A stretch of DNA of 64,000 nucleotides from Planctomicrobium piriforme. Lineage in GTDB: Bacteria; Planctomycetota; Planctomycetia; Planctomycetales; Planctomycetaceae. Location of the stretch: positions 62,001-126,000 of the forward strand of contig CAMATH010000001.1 of the NCBI GenBank assembly GCA_945860955.1, in the 5' to 3' direction. The translations under genes and the position numbers were made by a program. The notes beneath the pieces are model-generated. The model was not told where the DNA came from. It made no database searches and saw only the letters and a program-made list of their open reading frames with translations. Below, piece after piece: positions 1-9,209 of the stretch (position 1 is its first letter; each line of letters begins with the position of its first letter).

Positions 1-1568
1 CGCCACCGCGCGTTGAGGTCGGCGCTCCAGTCGGCACCACCGAAAATCGTCCATCCGAGCGGATAGACCGGGTTGCCTGTTTCAACCAGATTCTTGAGCA
101 GCCACGGTCCGACGGCCAGCGTGACCCCGGCGAGAAAGATCACGGCACCACGCCAGCGTCGCCAGACACCGGTCGGACCAGGATTTCCCCCCGGACCCGG
201 CTCCTCTCGCCGCGAGCCAAGAGTCCACATTGTTGCGACAAACAAAGGCGCGACTGAGGAAACCAAGCCGGGATATTTGCACGACATCGCCCCCCCGGCG
301 AACAAGCCGGTCAAGAGGGGGCCGCTCCAGTCCAGCCGTTCGTCGAGTTTCCCTGTGGCGACTGATTGTGTGTTGGAATCCAGGCTCGTAGGTTCGGCTG
401 GCGTGTCCCCCATTTCGCGACGCCCTTGATACCAGAGGACGTATCCCAACAGTGCCGCTGTCACATAAAAACACAATCCCCCTTCCGCGTACGCGATGGC
501 GCTGATGCGATAGGCCCAGGGGGCCGAGAGCCAGACAATCGCCGCCAGACCACCGGCGAGGGGATTGAATAAGCGTCGGCCGAGCGCGAACAGGGCGGCG
601 GCGGTCAACGGGATGAAGCACGCAAGGACGCACTTACCCACAACCGCGCCGCGGTACCAGTCCCCTCGGACGGTCATTGAGAACAGCGTCAGCATCTCCG
701 TCGCAAATGGAAAACTGGTGTAGACGTTGTGCGGCAGAAAGCCGATCCGTCCCGCTTGCAGATATTCCTTTGGTCCCTGAAAATGGTACTCATTGACGTC
801 GAAATCACTCGAGGGAAGCAACGCCCCCAACAGCATGATGAACAGGAATGGGGTGACCGTGGCCGCGAACAGCCAGCACCGTCGCAGACCCGAAGCGTCG
901 CGATGTAATGGGTGGCCCCAAAAATTCCCTCCAGTTTTCGATTGCCGCGGCAGAAATGCCCGGACGACCACGTTGAGCAGCATCCCCAAGGCGATCACTG
1001 CCCACCCGACGCGCTGGTCCACGATTCCCGCCAAACCGAGCGCGAGAGTTGACAGCGAGAGTCCGATCAGCCCCAGTCCGATCCCCAGCACCTCCGACTC
1101 AACCAGACCACAGGGACGGACACCACGGATTGACGCGAGAATCAACCGACCCCAGCCCGCGGCCGCGCCGAGGATGAGGAAGGCGTACCCGACGAAATCG
1201 ACCCGGTCGGCGAGATGGGACCACGCGACAGAGGCTCCGCTTCCTGCTTCGCCGCGGGGAGTCTCGGAAAATGGTCCCGCAATCAGTTCGGGGGAGACCA
1301 TCAACACTTCAATGCGGTCGATCGAGCGGTTGTTCGAGAGTTCCGCCCGGAAAAAAAAGACGAGGAACCCCACGATCCACAGGAGCGCGACGGCGGTGGC
1401 CCCTGGGGAACTCGGGGCGATTGCCGCCTGGTGACTACTTTGTTGCGATTGAATTCGCAGCGCTGGCTTTTGAGGATCTTGCGTCGATTGCGGCCCAGAC
1501 ACGCTGGTTACTCCATGAAGACTCGGTTGAATGATCGAATCGACGAGCTTGATTCCGACTTCAATCAT
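1..1568 (-). CDS. Polytopic membrane protein, GT-C (PMT/ArnT-like) type, 3' end outside window
   Basis: The minus strand is open without a stop from an ATG at 1568 to the left edge, giving at least 522 residues. Translation shows repeated hydrophobic segments (for example VALLWIVGFLVFFF and WRGAVIFLAGVTLAVGPWLL) and the stretches FDVNEYHFQGPKEY, GRIGFLPHNVYTSFPF and NPVYPLGW. This style (an acidic first loop with DVxEYH, then many membrane helices) resembles glycosyltransferase family 39/87-like proteins of planctomycetes, which use lipid-linked sugar donors at the membrane. An in-frame TGA lies upstream of the chosen ATG. The gene stands alone here, and its substrate cannot be told. Opposite-strand open frames over this interval are shadows. 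The membrane assignment is solid; the transferase role is an inference. Confidence 0.75.
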   Translation of the reverse strand, partial: MIEVGIKLVDSIIQPSLHGVTSVSGPQSTQDPQKPALRIQSQQSSHQAAIAPSSPGATAVALLWIVGFLVFFFRAELSNNRSIDRIEVLMVSPELIAGPFSETPRGEAGSGASVAWSHLADRVDFVGYAFLILGAAAGWGRLILASIRGVRPCGLVESEVLGIGLGLIGLSLSTLALGLAGIVDQRVGWAVIALGMLLNVVVRAFLPRQSKTGGNFWGHPLHRDASGLRRCWLFAATVTPFLFIMLLGALLPSSDFDVNEYHFQGPKEYLQAGRIGFLPHNVYTSFPFATEMLTLFSMTVRGDWYRGAVVGKCVLACFIPLTAAALFALGRRLFNPLAGGLAAIVWLSAPWAYRISAIAYAEGGLCFYVTAALLGYVLWYQGRREMGDTPAEPTSLDSNTQSVATGKLDERLDWSGPLLTGLFAGGAMSCKYPGLVSSVAPLFVATMWTLGSRREEPGPGGNPGPTGVWRRWRGAVIFLAGVTLAVGPWLLKNLVETGNPVYPLGWTIFGGADWSADLNARW

Positions 1569-2006
1569 GGCGTTTTTCAGGCGTTGGTCAACAGCCGTCA
1601 AACTTGTTCGACAGAGCGAAGATCTGATTCACCATCCGGACGTGGGGGCTGTCGATTGAGGCGATCCGGTCGCGTGTTTGCCACAACCGGAGCGACGCCG
1701 CGGAGCGTCGTCGCTACTAAGCCGACAGCCCCCGTGCCGGATGGGGTCTTCAGGCGCTAAGAACCTGTCCAAAATTATACTCCTCGCGGTCCGCTTTGAG
1801 ACACTTTGATGGAGCCGCGCCCGTGGGGAAGCGAGAGTTCGATACCGCTTCGTCACGGGCGCACCTCCCCGAAATTGTCTCATTTCCGGCCGTACGAGGT
1901 ATAAACGTGTTGCCGAAGCGGCAGCGCCCCAGGGTCGTTCGCATGGCCCAGGGTCGCGTTTTTTCGCATCGGGCGCACATCGGGGCAGGCACTCAGAGAG
2001 TGCCGC
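1569..2006. other. Intergenic gap with hairpin repeats
   Basis: About 440 bases separate the mfnB stop from the start of the membrane protein gene. I see no convincing coding sequence on either strand. It holds two hairpin elements, described separately (1693-1717 and 1988-2010). Confidence 0.6.
1693..1717 (-). repeat. GTAG-hairpin repeat, copy 1
   Basis: Read on the minus strand this is GTAGCGACGACGCTCC and onward: a GTAG box followed by a hairpin whose arms are CGACGC (1693-1698) and GCGTCG (1705-1710). It resembles, in plan and orientation, the two GTAG-hairpin copies at 1988-2010 and 24821-24843, although the stem sequence differs. Confidence 0.45.
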
Positions 2007-2010
2007 CTAC
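1988..2010 (-). repeat. GTAG-hairpin repeat, copy 2, at the 3' end of mfnB
   Basis: A perfect 7-bp stem, GGCACTC (1988-1994) and GAGTGCC (1998-2004), closes a 3-base loop. On the minus strand the hairpin directly follows the mfnB stop, and the TAG stop itself is part of the GTAG box. No T-run follows, so it is either a repeat element or a non-canonical 3'-end structure. The copy at 24821-24843 has the same stem core (GCACTC/GAGTGC) and also follows a minus-strand gene. Confidence 0.7.
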
Positions 2011-2801
2011 GTTGTTTCGGTCGCTGTCGGCTTCGGGGCACGGAGAGTGTCTCCGAACTCACGGACCCGGCTGGAGACGATTTCGCCCGTACGATCCCCC
2101 GCCATACAGCCGGCGGACCGGATTCCGACAATCTCCGGTGCGATCCGGCGGAGTAGCGCGATGTCGTCCAACCGCAATCGACCGGCGAGCGCGAATTGCA
2201 ATTGATGATGTCCGGCGAGGTCGGCCAGTGTTCGCAATTCGCACTCGTCGAGTTGGTTTGGCAGCGCGGGGCCGGACTTGTTCCAGGTATCGATCAATAC
2301 GCCCCAGAATCCCAGTTTGCTGGCGAGGTCAAATAGCGTGGCGAGCGTGGGAGAGCCCGCCTCCGTTGCGTCGGCGTAGGTCGCCAAAACCCACTGGATC
2401 GGTCGGGCGTGACTCGGGTTTGCCACGCGACAGGCGTCTTGCAAACCGGCCAGTCGACGGTTGAGAAGATTTCGAGAAATCCCCGCGACCCCCGCCTTCA
2501 CAATGTGGACGGGTTCGGGCAGTTCCGGAAAGTCGCAGCCCTCGGGCCAGTCGCGGGCCTCTCCCAGAGCGACGCTCAGGCTGACCGTGGGCGCCATGGA
2601 TCGGGCTACGTGGCCGATTTCGTGAATCACCTTTAAATCGGCCATTCCCAGCGGTCCGCGCGAGGGTTCTTTGACATCCAGAATGTCGCAACCGCCCTCC
2701 AGCGCGGCCCGCGCTTCGGTCGCCGACCGTACGCTGACCAGCAGTCGCGGAGGGGCATTGAAACGGGGAATGAACGTGACGGCCGGGGAAGCCAAAGGCA
2801 A
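2007..2801 (-). CDS. mfnB: (5-formylfuran-3-yl)methyl phosphate synthase
   Basis: MfnB makes 4-(hydroxymethyl)-2-furancarboxaldehyde phosphate from two glyceraldehyde-3-phosphate molecules, a step toward the furan of methanofuran. The sequence shows the TIM-barrel start LLVSVRSATEARAALEGG and the active-site block GCDILDVKEPSRGPLG, with the Asp and Lys of DVKEP corresponding to the catalytic pair of the archaeal enzyme. Planctomycetes carry this gene because they use H4MPT/methanofuran-type C1 chemistry. The start is uncertain: the frame stays open upstream to 3278, beyond the divergent typA start, but that extension is Pro/Arg-rich and unlike the family. A TTG at 2801 (or 2795) just before the conserved domain is my best guess. 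No other C1 gene of this pathway lies in the window. Confidence 0.82.
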   Translation of the reverse strand: MPLASPAVTFIPRFNAPPRLLVSVRSATEARAALEGGCDILDVKEPSRGPLGMADLKVIHEIGHVARSMAPTVSLSVALGEARDWPEGCDFPELPEPVHIVKAGVAGISRNLLNRRLAGLQDACRVANPSHARPIQWVLATYADATEAGSPTLATLFDLASKLGFWGVLIDTWNKSGPALPNQLDECELRTLADLAGHHQLQFALAGRLRLDDIALLRRIAPEIVGIRSAGCMAGDRTGEIVSSRVREFGDTLRAPKPTATETT

Positions 2802-3222
2802 GAGAACGTCTCGGCGGGATTGAGGATTCAGGAGATCTGGGATTGCCGACGGTGCTGGAATCTGTAATAATACTAGCGCGTTTGAGGCGCGCCCGCCAGC
2901 AAGCGTGTGCGCTCCGCTCAAAGACCGGGGCAAATCGTTCGGCAAGCTGGGTTTCCCCTGTTGGGGTACAACCTGCGACACCACCTTTTCAGAGACCAGA
3001 GTTTTCGGAGCCGTTCCCGCTTGGGAGAGTTCCGGGATCGACACGCCGCCATGAACCTCTATCGCTTCGATCGTCCCCCCGATTGGCTTTAGTCTAAGTC
3101 TGGTTCCGCGCGCCGACTCGATTCGGTCTTCTGGTGTCTTTCTTCTCCCCGCCCTTACTCCCCGCGTGAGCTTTCCAGCCCGGCTGGCTGGTTTTGTTCC
3201 CGCAGTTCCCCGGTTCCGCCCC
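2802..3222. promoter_or_regulatory. Divergent intergenic region between mfnB and typA
   Basis: About 420 bases between the probable start of mfnB (minus) and typA (plus) should hold both promoters. I could not point to convincing -35/-10 boxes. The open minus frame through this region may be a chance extension of mfnB. Confidence 0.4.
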
Positions 3223-5052
3223 ATGCGTCGCACAGATATCCGCAATATCGCCATCATCGCCCACGTTGACCACGGCAAAACGACTCTGGTCGACTGCCTG
3301 TTGCGGCAGAGCGGTCAGTTCCGCGATTCGCAGCTTGTGGGAGACTGCATTCTCGATTCGAACGATCTCGAACGGGAACGTGGGATCACAATTCTCGCGA
3401 AGAACATCGCGGTGAATTACAAAGGGGTGAAGATCAACATCATCGACACACCGGGACACGCCGACTTCGGTGGCGAGGTGGAGCGGGTGTTGAAGATGGC
3501 GGATGGCGTGCTGATGCTGGTCGACGCCGCCGAGGGGACCAAACCCCAGACGCGGTTCGTGCTCCGCAAAGCGCTCGAATGCAAACTGAAACCACTGGTG
3601 GTGGTGAACAAGATCGACCGCCAGGACGCCCGCCCGCAGGAAGCGTTGTCCGAGGCGTTCGACCTCTTCGTCGAGCTGGGTGCCGACGATGAAACGCTGG
3701 ACTTTCCTTACATTTTCGCCAGCGGTCGCTCGGGTTTCGCCACGCACGACCCCAAGGTGAAAACCGACAATATCTGCGCCCTGCTCGATATGGTGCTGGA
3801 ACATGTTCCCGCGCCGGAAGTCGACGCCGACGCTCCTTTGCAGATGATGGTCACGACTCTCGCCTGGTCGGACTACGTCGGGCGAATCGCGACGGGTCGC
3901 ATCGCCAGCGGTACGATCCGCAAGGGGCAGCGGGTGCTGTTGATGAAGGGGGATGGTCGGCAGATTTCGAGCGAAGTCGTCAATCTCGAAGCGTTCGACA
4001 AACTCGGGCGGGTTTCGGTCGCCGAGGCGTCGGCGGGAGATATTGTCGCGATCACCGGTCTCCCCGAACCGGAAATTGGCGATACCGTCGCCTGTCCCGC
4101 GAAGCCGGTCGCTCTGGAGCGAATCAGTGTTGACGAACCGACGCTGACGATGCTCTTCACAATCAATTCGTCACCGCTGGCGGGGCGCGACGGAAAGTTT
4201 GTGACCAGTCGGCATCTACGCAACCGGCTGATGCGGGAGTTGGAGTCCAACGTGGCGATGCGGGTCGAGTCGGCCCCGAACAGCGATCACTTTCAAGTCT
4301 CGGGTCGCGGCCTGCTGCACCTGGGGATTCTGATCGAGACGATGCGTCGCGAAGGATATGAGTTGTCGATCGGCAAGCCGGAAGTGATTCGCAAGCGAAT
4401 CGACGGTGTGTTGCACGAGCCGTTCGAAATTCTGACTGTCGACGTGCCAACGCCCGGAATGGGCGCGGTCATGGAATGCGTCGGTTACCGACGCGGGCAG
4501 GTTCTCGACGTCAAGGCGGGGACGACCGGAATGACTCACCTGAGCTTTCTGATTCCCGCTCGCGGACTGATCGGCCTGCGAACCCGTATGCTCAATGCCA
4601 CGCGGGGCGAGGCGATCATGCACCATCGGTTCGACTCGTACCGCCCGTGCGAAGCCGACCTTCCCACGCGGGCGAACGGTGTGCTGGTTTCCCAGGACAA
4701 CGGCCGGGCCGTTGCGTTTGCCCTGTGGAAGCTGCAAGAGCGGGCCGAGATGTTCGTCAGCCCAGGCGATGATGTGTACGAAGGGATGATCGTCGGGGAA
4801 AACGCCCGCGACACCGATATGGTGGTGAATCCGATTCGCGAGAAGAAGCTCACGAATATGCGGACCACATCGGCCGACGAAGCGGTGACGTTGCAGCCGC
4901 CCCGCCAAATGTCGCTCGAACAGGCACTGGAGTACATTGAAGACGACGAATTCGTCGAAGTGACTCCCAACGTGATCCGCTTGCGGAAAATCCTGTTGAC
5001 CGAGAACCAGCGGAAACGCGACAACCGGTCGGCGAAGCAACCCACGGGCTGA
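3223..5052 (+). CDS. typA: Ribosome-associated translational GTPase TypA/BipA
   Basis: A 609-residue GTPase of the EF-G-like family that binds the 70S ribosome and supports growth under stress and late ribosome assembly. G1 is [10 protein letters not shown] (residues 13-22), G2 lies in RERGITI, G3 is [10 protein letters not shown] and G4 is NKID. The C-terminal half carries the family blocks [27 protein letters not shown] and TRGEAIMHH. The start [14 protein letters not shown] matches the usual TypA N-terminus; an upstream in-frame ATG at 3166 adds a non-conserved stretch. Length is normal. It stands alone and is divergent from mfnB. Confidence 0.97.
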   Translation: MRRTDIRNIAIIAHVDHGKTTLVDCLLRQSGQFRDSQLVGDCILDSNDLERERGITILAKNIAVNYKGVKINIIDTPGHADFGGEVERVLKMADGVLMLVDAAEGTKPQTRFVLRKALECKLKPLVVVNKIDRQDARPQEALSEAFDLFVELGADDETLDFPYIFASGRSGFATHDPKVKTDNICALLDMVLEHVPAPEVDADAPLQMMVTTLAWSDYVGRIATGRIASGTIRKGQRVLLMKGDGRQISSEVVNLEAFDKLGRVSVAEASAGDIVAITGLPEPEIGDTVACPAKPVALERISVDEPTLTMLFTINSSPLAGRDGKFVTSRHLRNRLMRELESNVAMRVESAPNSDHFQVSGRGLLHLGILIETMRREGYELSIGKPEVIRKRIDGVLHEPFEILTVDVPTPGMGAVMECVGYRRGQVLDVKAGTTGMTHLSFLIPARGLIGLRTRMLNATRGEAIMHHRFDSYRPCEADLPTRANGVLVSQDNGRAVAFALWKLQERAEMFVSPGDDVYEGMIVGENARDTDMVVNPIREKKLTNMRTTSADEAVTLQPPRQMSLEQALEYIEDDEFVEVTPNVIRLRKILLTENQRKRDNRSAKQPTG

Positions 5053-5108
5053 ATTTGATCCAACCCCCCGCGTCACAGGGGTGGTAGGACTCTTCCCGAA
5101 GTCGCTGG

Positions 5109-5136
5109 ACCTGATGATTCCAGAGGATCATCAGGT
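5109..5136. terminator. Strong hairpin downstream of typA
   Basis: ACCTGATGAT (5109-5118) pairs perfectly with ATCATCAGGT (5127-5136) around an 8-base loop, about 57 bases after the typA stop. There is no T-run, so its termination efficiency is uncertain. It may act in both directions between the convergent genes. Confidence 0.5.
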
Positions 5137-5289
5137 TCGGCTGCGGGGTTTGGACATAGCAAAGCTCGAGTGGTTTTGGGCCGGCCTCGCCAACAATGTG
5201 TGGAAGCGGGTGCGAGACATCCGGTGCCTTCGCGCCCAATAATTAGGTGTACTCCGAGTTTCTTTAGCAAGCCGTAGAAAGTCGCCAAA

Positions 5290-5312
5290 AGTCCGCCTCT
5301 TCGCGGCGGACT
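5290..5312. terminator. Second hairpin between typA and sir
   Basis: AGTCCGCC (5290-5297) and GGCGGACT (5305-5312) form a perfect 8-bp stem with a 7-base loop. It lies between the convergent typA and sir genes and lacks a clear T-run on either strand. Confidence 0.4.
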
Positions 5313-5557
5313 CAGTTGACCGCCACACCAAGCCGGATGCGGTCCGGACCCCGGCCTCCCCCCCTGTGCGGTAGCCGCGCAACGCGATCCTGAAGCTGCG
5401 AAAAACGCCGCAAGACCGGCTTTCTACCATCCCCGAGACTCGCCCCTCAGCTAGTGACCGACGGCAACCGCTTCGTGAAGGACCAGGCTCTGCACAGGCC
5501 CCCGACGCCATCGTCAGAGTGCGCGTAACGACGTCCGGGAAAGGCTTCTCCTGCCGA

Positions 5558-7273
5558 CTACCGGGCGCTGTCCACATCGCCGCCCAAGGCGACTTTCCCC
5601 AGTCGGGCGCAAAAATCACCAAACGATTCACCGGCATGGCGATCCGCCTTGAACCGGGCGAAGACCGGCGACAGCAACGCGACGATTTCCGGTTTCGGAA
5701 CGTAATCCTTGAAAAGGTATCCCAACCGAGTTCCCTGGGCGTTACCCCCCAGGTAAATCGTGTACTTCTCGCCGGCGGCGCGCCCGACAAAACCGATGTC
5801 GGGGGTATACGGGCGGGCGCAGCCGTTGGGGCAACCGGTCATGTGGACGGAAATCCGCTCCCCGCCCAAGCCGTGCTTCTTCAGCTCAACTTCCATCTCG
5901 TCGAGCAACCCGGGCAGCGCCCGTTCCGATTCCGTCACCGCGAGTCCGCAGGTGGGCCAGGCCGGGCAGGCGGCGGAGTAACGCCGCAACAGTGATAGTT
6001 CCTCGGCGGCCGCCATGCCATGCTCGCGCATGAGCCGTTCGATCTCTGGTTTGTCCTTCGGATCGATGTCACACAGGATCACCGCCTGCAACGCGGTCAG
6101 CCTGGATCGCATCTTGAACTTCGACAGAATCGCGCGCAAGCCGGTCTTGATCCGCAGCGTTCCCTCGTCCTTGATCCGGCCATTTTCAATGTTGATTCCC
6201 AGGAAGAGTTTCCCATCCCCCTGTTCATGCCAGCCAATGTGGTCGTCGACGCCGGTGATCTCGACAGGCAGCGGCGGAGTCAATTTGCCGCCGTAGTATT
6301 TCTCAACCTCGGCGGTGAATTTCTCCATCCCCCAATTGGCGATCAAATACTTCAAGCGGGCCAGTTTGCGGTCGCTGCGATTGCCGTTGTCTCGCTGCAC
6401 CTTCACCACCGCTTCGCCAACCGAGATCGCCTGATCGGGGGTGACGAACGCCAACGGCTTCGCCAGCGCGGGAAACGTCTTCTTGGCGCTCGGAGTCATC
6501 CCCATCCCGCCCCCTACCACCACGTTGTATCCCTTGATCTTTCCGTTCTCGACGATCGCCAGGAATCCCATGTCGTTCGCCAGGACGTCGACGCAATTGT
6601 CGTCCGGCAACGCCACTGCCATCTTGAATTTGCGGGGGAGGTAGGTCGCTCCGTAGATCGGCTCTTCGACCGGCTTGAACTCAGAAACATTCTGCTGTTC
6701 GCCGTTGTCGTCGGTCATCCAGATTTCCCAATACCCGGTGGTCTTGGGGCGGAAATGGTCGGCCAACCGGTCGGCGAACGCCTGCATCTCGTCGAACACC
6801 GAGTTGTTCTTGTACGGCGCTGGGCAGCACATGACGTTGCGATTCACGTCCCCGCACGCCGCCAGCGTCGACAACTTGATCTCGTTGATCTCGCGAATCG
6901 TCGTCTTCAGGTCTTTCATCAGCACCCCGTGCAGTTGAAAGGCCTGCCGGGTCGTCACCCGCAACGTCCCGTTCCCGTACTTGTCACACAGGTCGAGTTC
7001 CACCAGAAACTGCTCGGCGGTGACTCTGCCCCCCGGAATCCGCGAACGGATCATGAACGACGTCTGACGCTCGACCGCTGAACCGTCGGCGTTCTTCTGA
7101 TGCCGCAGATCGCGGTCTTCCTGCTGATAGAAGCCGTGGAACTTGATGAGCTGCTCCATATCGGGAGTGAACCCGTCGGCACCCGACCGCAATTCGTCGG
7201 TGAGCGTGCCGCGCAACTGGCGGCTGACCGACTTGATGCTCTCGTTTTTGTGCAGCTTGACCTCTTCCGACAT
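5558..7273 (-). CDS. sir: Siroheme/4Fe-4S sulfite (nitrite) reductase
   Basis: A 571-residue assimilatory reductase that takes sulfite to sulfide (or nitrite to ammonia) using coupled siroheme and a 4Fe-4S cluster. The four cluster cysteines appear as CPAWPTC (near residues 436-442) and GCPNGC (near 480-484). Upstream blocks include TLRVTTRQAFQLHG, GDVNRNVMCCPAP and GGGMGMTPSAK. The start at 7273 (MSEEVKLHKNESIKSV) fits the family; the frame is open further upstream but there overlaps the divergent pgpA gene. Sequence alone does not separate sulfite from nitrite as substrate or ferredoxin from NADPH as donor; no flavoprotein subunit gene is adjacent, which favours ferredoxin. Confidence 0.92.
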   Translation of the reverse strand: MSEEVKLHKNESIKSVSRQLRGTLTDELRSGADGFTPDMEQLIKFHGFYQQEDRDLRHQKNADGSAVERQTSFMIRSRIPGGRVTAEQFLVELDLCDKYGNGTLRVTTRQAFQLHGVLMKDLKTTIREINEIKLSTLAACGDVNRNVMCCPAPYKNNSVFDEMQAFADRLADHFRPKTTGYWEIWMTDDNGEQQNVSEFKPVEEPIYGATYLPRKFKMAVALPDDNCVDVLANDMGFLAIVENGKIKGYNVVVGGGMGMTPSAKKTFPALAKPLAFVTPDQAISVGEAVVKVQRDNGNRSDRKLARLKYLIANWGMEKFTAEVEKYYGGKLTPPLPVEITGVDDHIGWHEQGDGKLFLGINIENGRIKDEGTLRIKTGLRAILSKFKMRSRLTALQAVILCDIDPKDKPEIERLMREHGMAAAEELSLLRRYSAACPAWPTCGLAVTESERALPGLLDEMEVELKKHGLGGERISVHMTGCPNGCARPYTPDIGFVGRAAGEKYTIYLGGNAQGTRLGYLFKDYVPKPEIVALLSPVFARFKADRHAGESFGDFCARLGKVALGGDVDSAR

Positions 7274-7496
7274 GACGCGACTTCCTGGAGTGACGAACAC
7301 GGACTCTGGCGAGTATAGAGAAAGTCGAGCGATTCTGGCGAGACGGAACAGTTGCTTCCCGGGGCCGAGGGCGTCAGATTCCCGGAGATTGGAAGCGAAT
7401 TCGCCTTTGGCTAAACACCACACCCCGCCTGGGGTAAGATGGGGTCTGCGGTTCCCCCACGCTTCAAGGTGGGCCGCTCTCCTCCCGAGACGCACA

Positions 7497-7997
7497 GTGA
7501 ACCACGATTCCCGCAGTTTTGTCGATCGACTGGTCGTGTTTTTCGCCACCGGATTCGGTGCCGGCTGGCTGCCGGTCGCCCCCGGCACCTGGGGTTCGGC
7601 CGTGGGCGTCGCAGCGGCCTGTGGACTCAGTTTCGTTCCGTGGGAATTCCGGATTCTCGCCGCCATTCTCGGATTTCTTGTCGGAATACCCCTTTGTGGC
7701 CGCGCCGCGCGGCTGCTGGGGACCGCTGAAGACCCCGGTTCGGTAGTCTTCGATGAAATTGTGGGAGTGATCTGGACGCTGTTGTTTGTCCCGTTCGGCG
7801 TCGCGACCGCGATTTTGGGATTTCTGCTGTTCCGATTGTTCGACACCACGAAACCGTGGCCGATCCGGCGATTTGAGAAGTTGCACGGAGGGTTGGGAAT
7901 CATGGCCGACGACTTGGCCGCCGCACTCGCCGCCGGGGGGACGTTGTGGGTGGTGGCGCAGGTTTTCGGTACGATGAGTGAGTCGGGGGTCGGTTGA
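7497..7997 (+). CDS. pgpA: Phosphatidylglycerophosphatase A
   Basis: A 166-residue membrane enzyme that removes phosphate from phosphatidylglycerol phosphate to yield phosphatidylglycerol. Signature blocks are FATGFGAGWLPVAPGTWGS near the N-terminus, the catalytic VFDEIVG, and DTTKPWPIRRFEKLHGGLG followed by ADDLAA near the C-terminus. Several hydrophobic segments lie between them. The start is a GTG at 7497; longer in-frame starts would run into the divergent sir leader. The gene is followed after 63 bases by folD on the same strand, so the two may be co-transcribed. Confidence 0.93.
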   Translation: MNHDSRSFVDRLVVFFATGFGAGWLPVAPGTWGSAVGVAAACGLSFVPWEFRILAAILGFLVGIPLCGRAARLLGTAEDPGSVVFDEIVGVIWTLLFVPFGVATAILGFLLFRLFDTTKPWPIRRFEKLHGGLGIMADDLAAALAAGGTLWVVAQVFGTMSESGVG

Positions 7998-8060
7998 GTT
8001 TTGTCCGTTGTCATTTGTCCGTTGTCACTCGCAATTCCGAGTTCAGCTCAGCCAAGCCTC

Positions 8061-8930
8061 ATGCCTGCCCGATTGATTGATGGCAAGTCCATTGCAGAGA
8101 GTTTCCGATCCGACATCGCCCGCCGGGCTGAGGAGTTTAAGGCGCGGACCGGAGTCACGCCGTTATTGACCGCAGTGTTGACGGGAGACGACCCGGCGAG
8201 CGCGGTGTACGTCAAAAACAAGCACCTGGCGTGTGGGAAGGCGGGATTTGGGACCGATGTGATCCGACTTCCCGCGACGACCTCAGAAAGCGAACTGCTC
8301 GATGTGGTGGCCCGCTTGAATGCCGATCCGCACGTGCATGGAATCCTGGTGCAACTTCCGGTCCCCCGGCAGATCAACGCCCAAAAGGTATTGGATGCCG
8401 TCACCCCGCTCAAAGATGTCGATTGCTTTCATCCGGAGAACGTCGGACTGCTCGCCCAAGGGAGACCCCGGTTTCTCCCCTGCACCCCTGCGGGCGTGCA
8501 GCGGTTGCTGATTGAAAGCGGAACCGAAACCGCAGGGAGCCACGTGGTGGTGCTTGGCCGTAGCGACATCGTCGGCAAGCCCCTGGCGATGATGCTCATG
8601 CAAAAAGGCCCAGGGGCCAACGCGACGGTGACGGTCTGCCATAGCCAGACGCGGAATCTGGTGGATATCGTCAGGTCGGCGGACATTGTTGTGGCGGCGA
8701 TTGGTGTCCCCCGGTTCGTGACCCGAGAGATGGTGAAACCGGGCGCGGTGGTGATTGATGTGGGGATCAATCGCGTCGACGGCAAACTGGTCGGCGATGT
8801 CGACTTCGAACCGGTGTCCGAAGTCGCGTCAGCGATCACCCCGGTCCCGGGAGGGGTCGGACCGATGACGATCACACTCCTGCTGGAAAACACCCTCACC
8901 GCCGCGCGGCTGCAAGCGGAAGCGAGTTAG
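8061..8930 (+). CDS. folD: Bifunctional methylenetetrahydrofolate dehydrogenase/cyclohydrolase
   Basis: A 289-residue cytosolic enzyme interconverting 5,10-methylene-THF, 5,10-methenyl-THF and 10-formyl-THF. The active-site block YVKNKHLACGKAG contains the Tyr-x3-Lys pair. HGILVQLPVP, PCTPAGV, GRSDIVGKPLAMML and the closing PGGVGPMTITLLLENT are all family signatures, with the Rossmann segment in the middle. The ATG at 8061 precedes the conserved ARLIDGK. It sits behind pgpA, and the pseudogenised ATPase stub begins about 50 bases downstream. Confidence 0.97.
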   Translation: MPARLIDGKSIAESFRSDIARRAEEFKARTGVTPLLTAVLTGDDPASAVYVKNKHLACGKAGFGTDVIRLPATTSESELLDVVARLNADPHVHGILVQLPVPRQINAQKVLDAVTPLKDVDCFHPENVGLLAQGRPRFLPCTPAGVQRLLIESGTETAGSHVVVLGRSDIVGKPLAMMLMQKGPGANATVTVCHSQTRNLVDIVRSADIVVAAIGVPRFVTREMVKPGAVVIDVGINRVDGKLVGDVDFEPVSEVASAITPVPGGVGPMTITLLLENTLTAARLQAEAS

Positions 8931-8978
8931 CGGTTCAGGTGGAATGGACGTGGATCGCGTGCAGTCGCTTCTCCAAAA

Positions 8979-9209
8979 ATGCAGGGACACACATGTCTGA
9001 GCCGTTTCTCAAAAGGGTTCACGTTAATTGCGGTCGCCGCCGAAAAGGGGACGACTGAGATTGGCCCGGTGGATGCCGCATGCGCCAAAATGATGAGTGA
9101 CCACCTCTACACAGCCGGTGAACTGCTGAGAATGGGACAGCTAACCCCTGAGCCAGCGTCGCGTAGTGAAACGCAAGGTCAGTTCGCGGGATTAGTGGAG
9201 TCGAAATGA
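8979..9209 (+). pseudogene. C-terminal stub of an AAA ATPase (partner of DUF4276)
   Basis: A 76-codon open frame whose last two thirds read GTTEIGPVD, then HLYTAGELLRMGQLTPEP. In my recollection this matches the extreme C-terminus of AAA_21-type ATPases encoded directly upstream of DUF4276 genes, which end with an EIGPVD...LYTPGELLR segment. The frame's TGA overlaps the ATG of the DUF4276 gene in an ATGA arrangement, as expected for such a pair. Walker A, Walker B and the rest of the ATPase are absent, and the sequence upstream is the folD 3' flank, so this is a 5'-deleted relic. It could alternatively be a short leader peptide. Confidence 0.6.

Larger units (their letters stand above)
5053..5557. 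other. Convergent gap between typA and sir
   Basis: About 500 bases between the ends of two convergent genes. No credible gene was seen. Two strong hairpins lie here (5109-5136 and 5290-5312). Confidence 0.6.

Noticed and set aside
3094-3804. Minus-strand frame opposite the start of typA
   Set aside because: Histidine/Val-rich shadow of the typA GTPase domain; no domain of its own.
7143-7496. N-terminal extension of pgpA by about 118 codons
   Set aside because: It would run into and past the divergent sir start and has no membrane or phosphatase features; the GTG at 7497 gives a normal-length protein.
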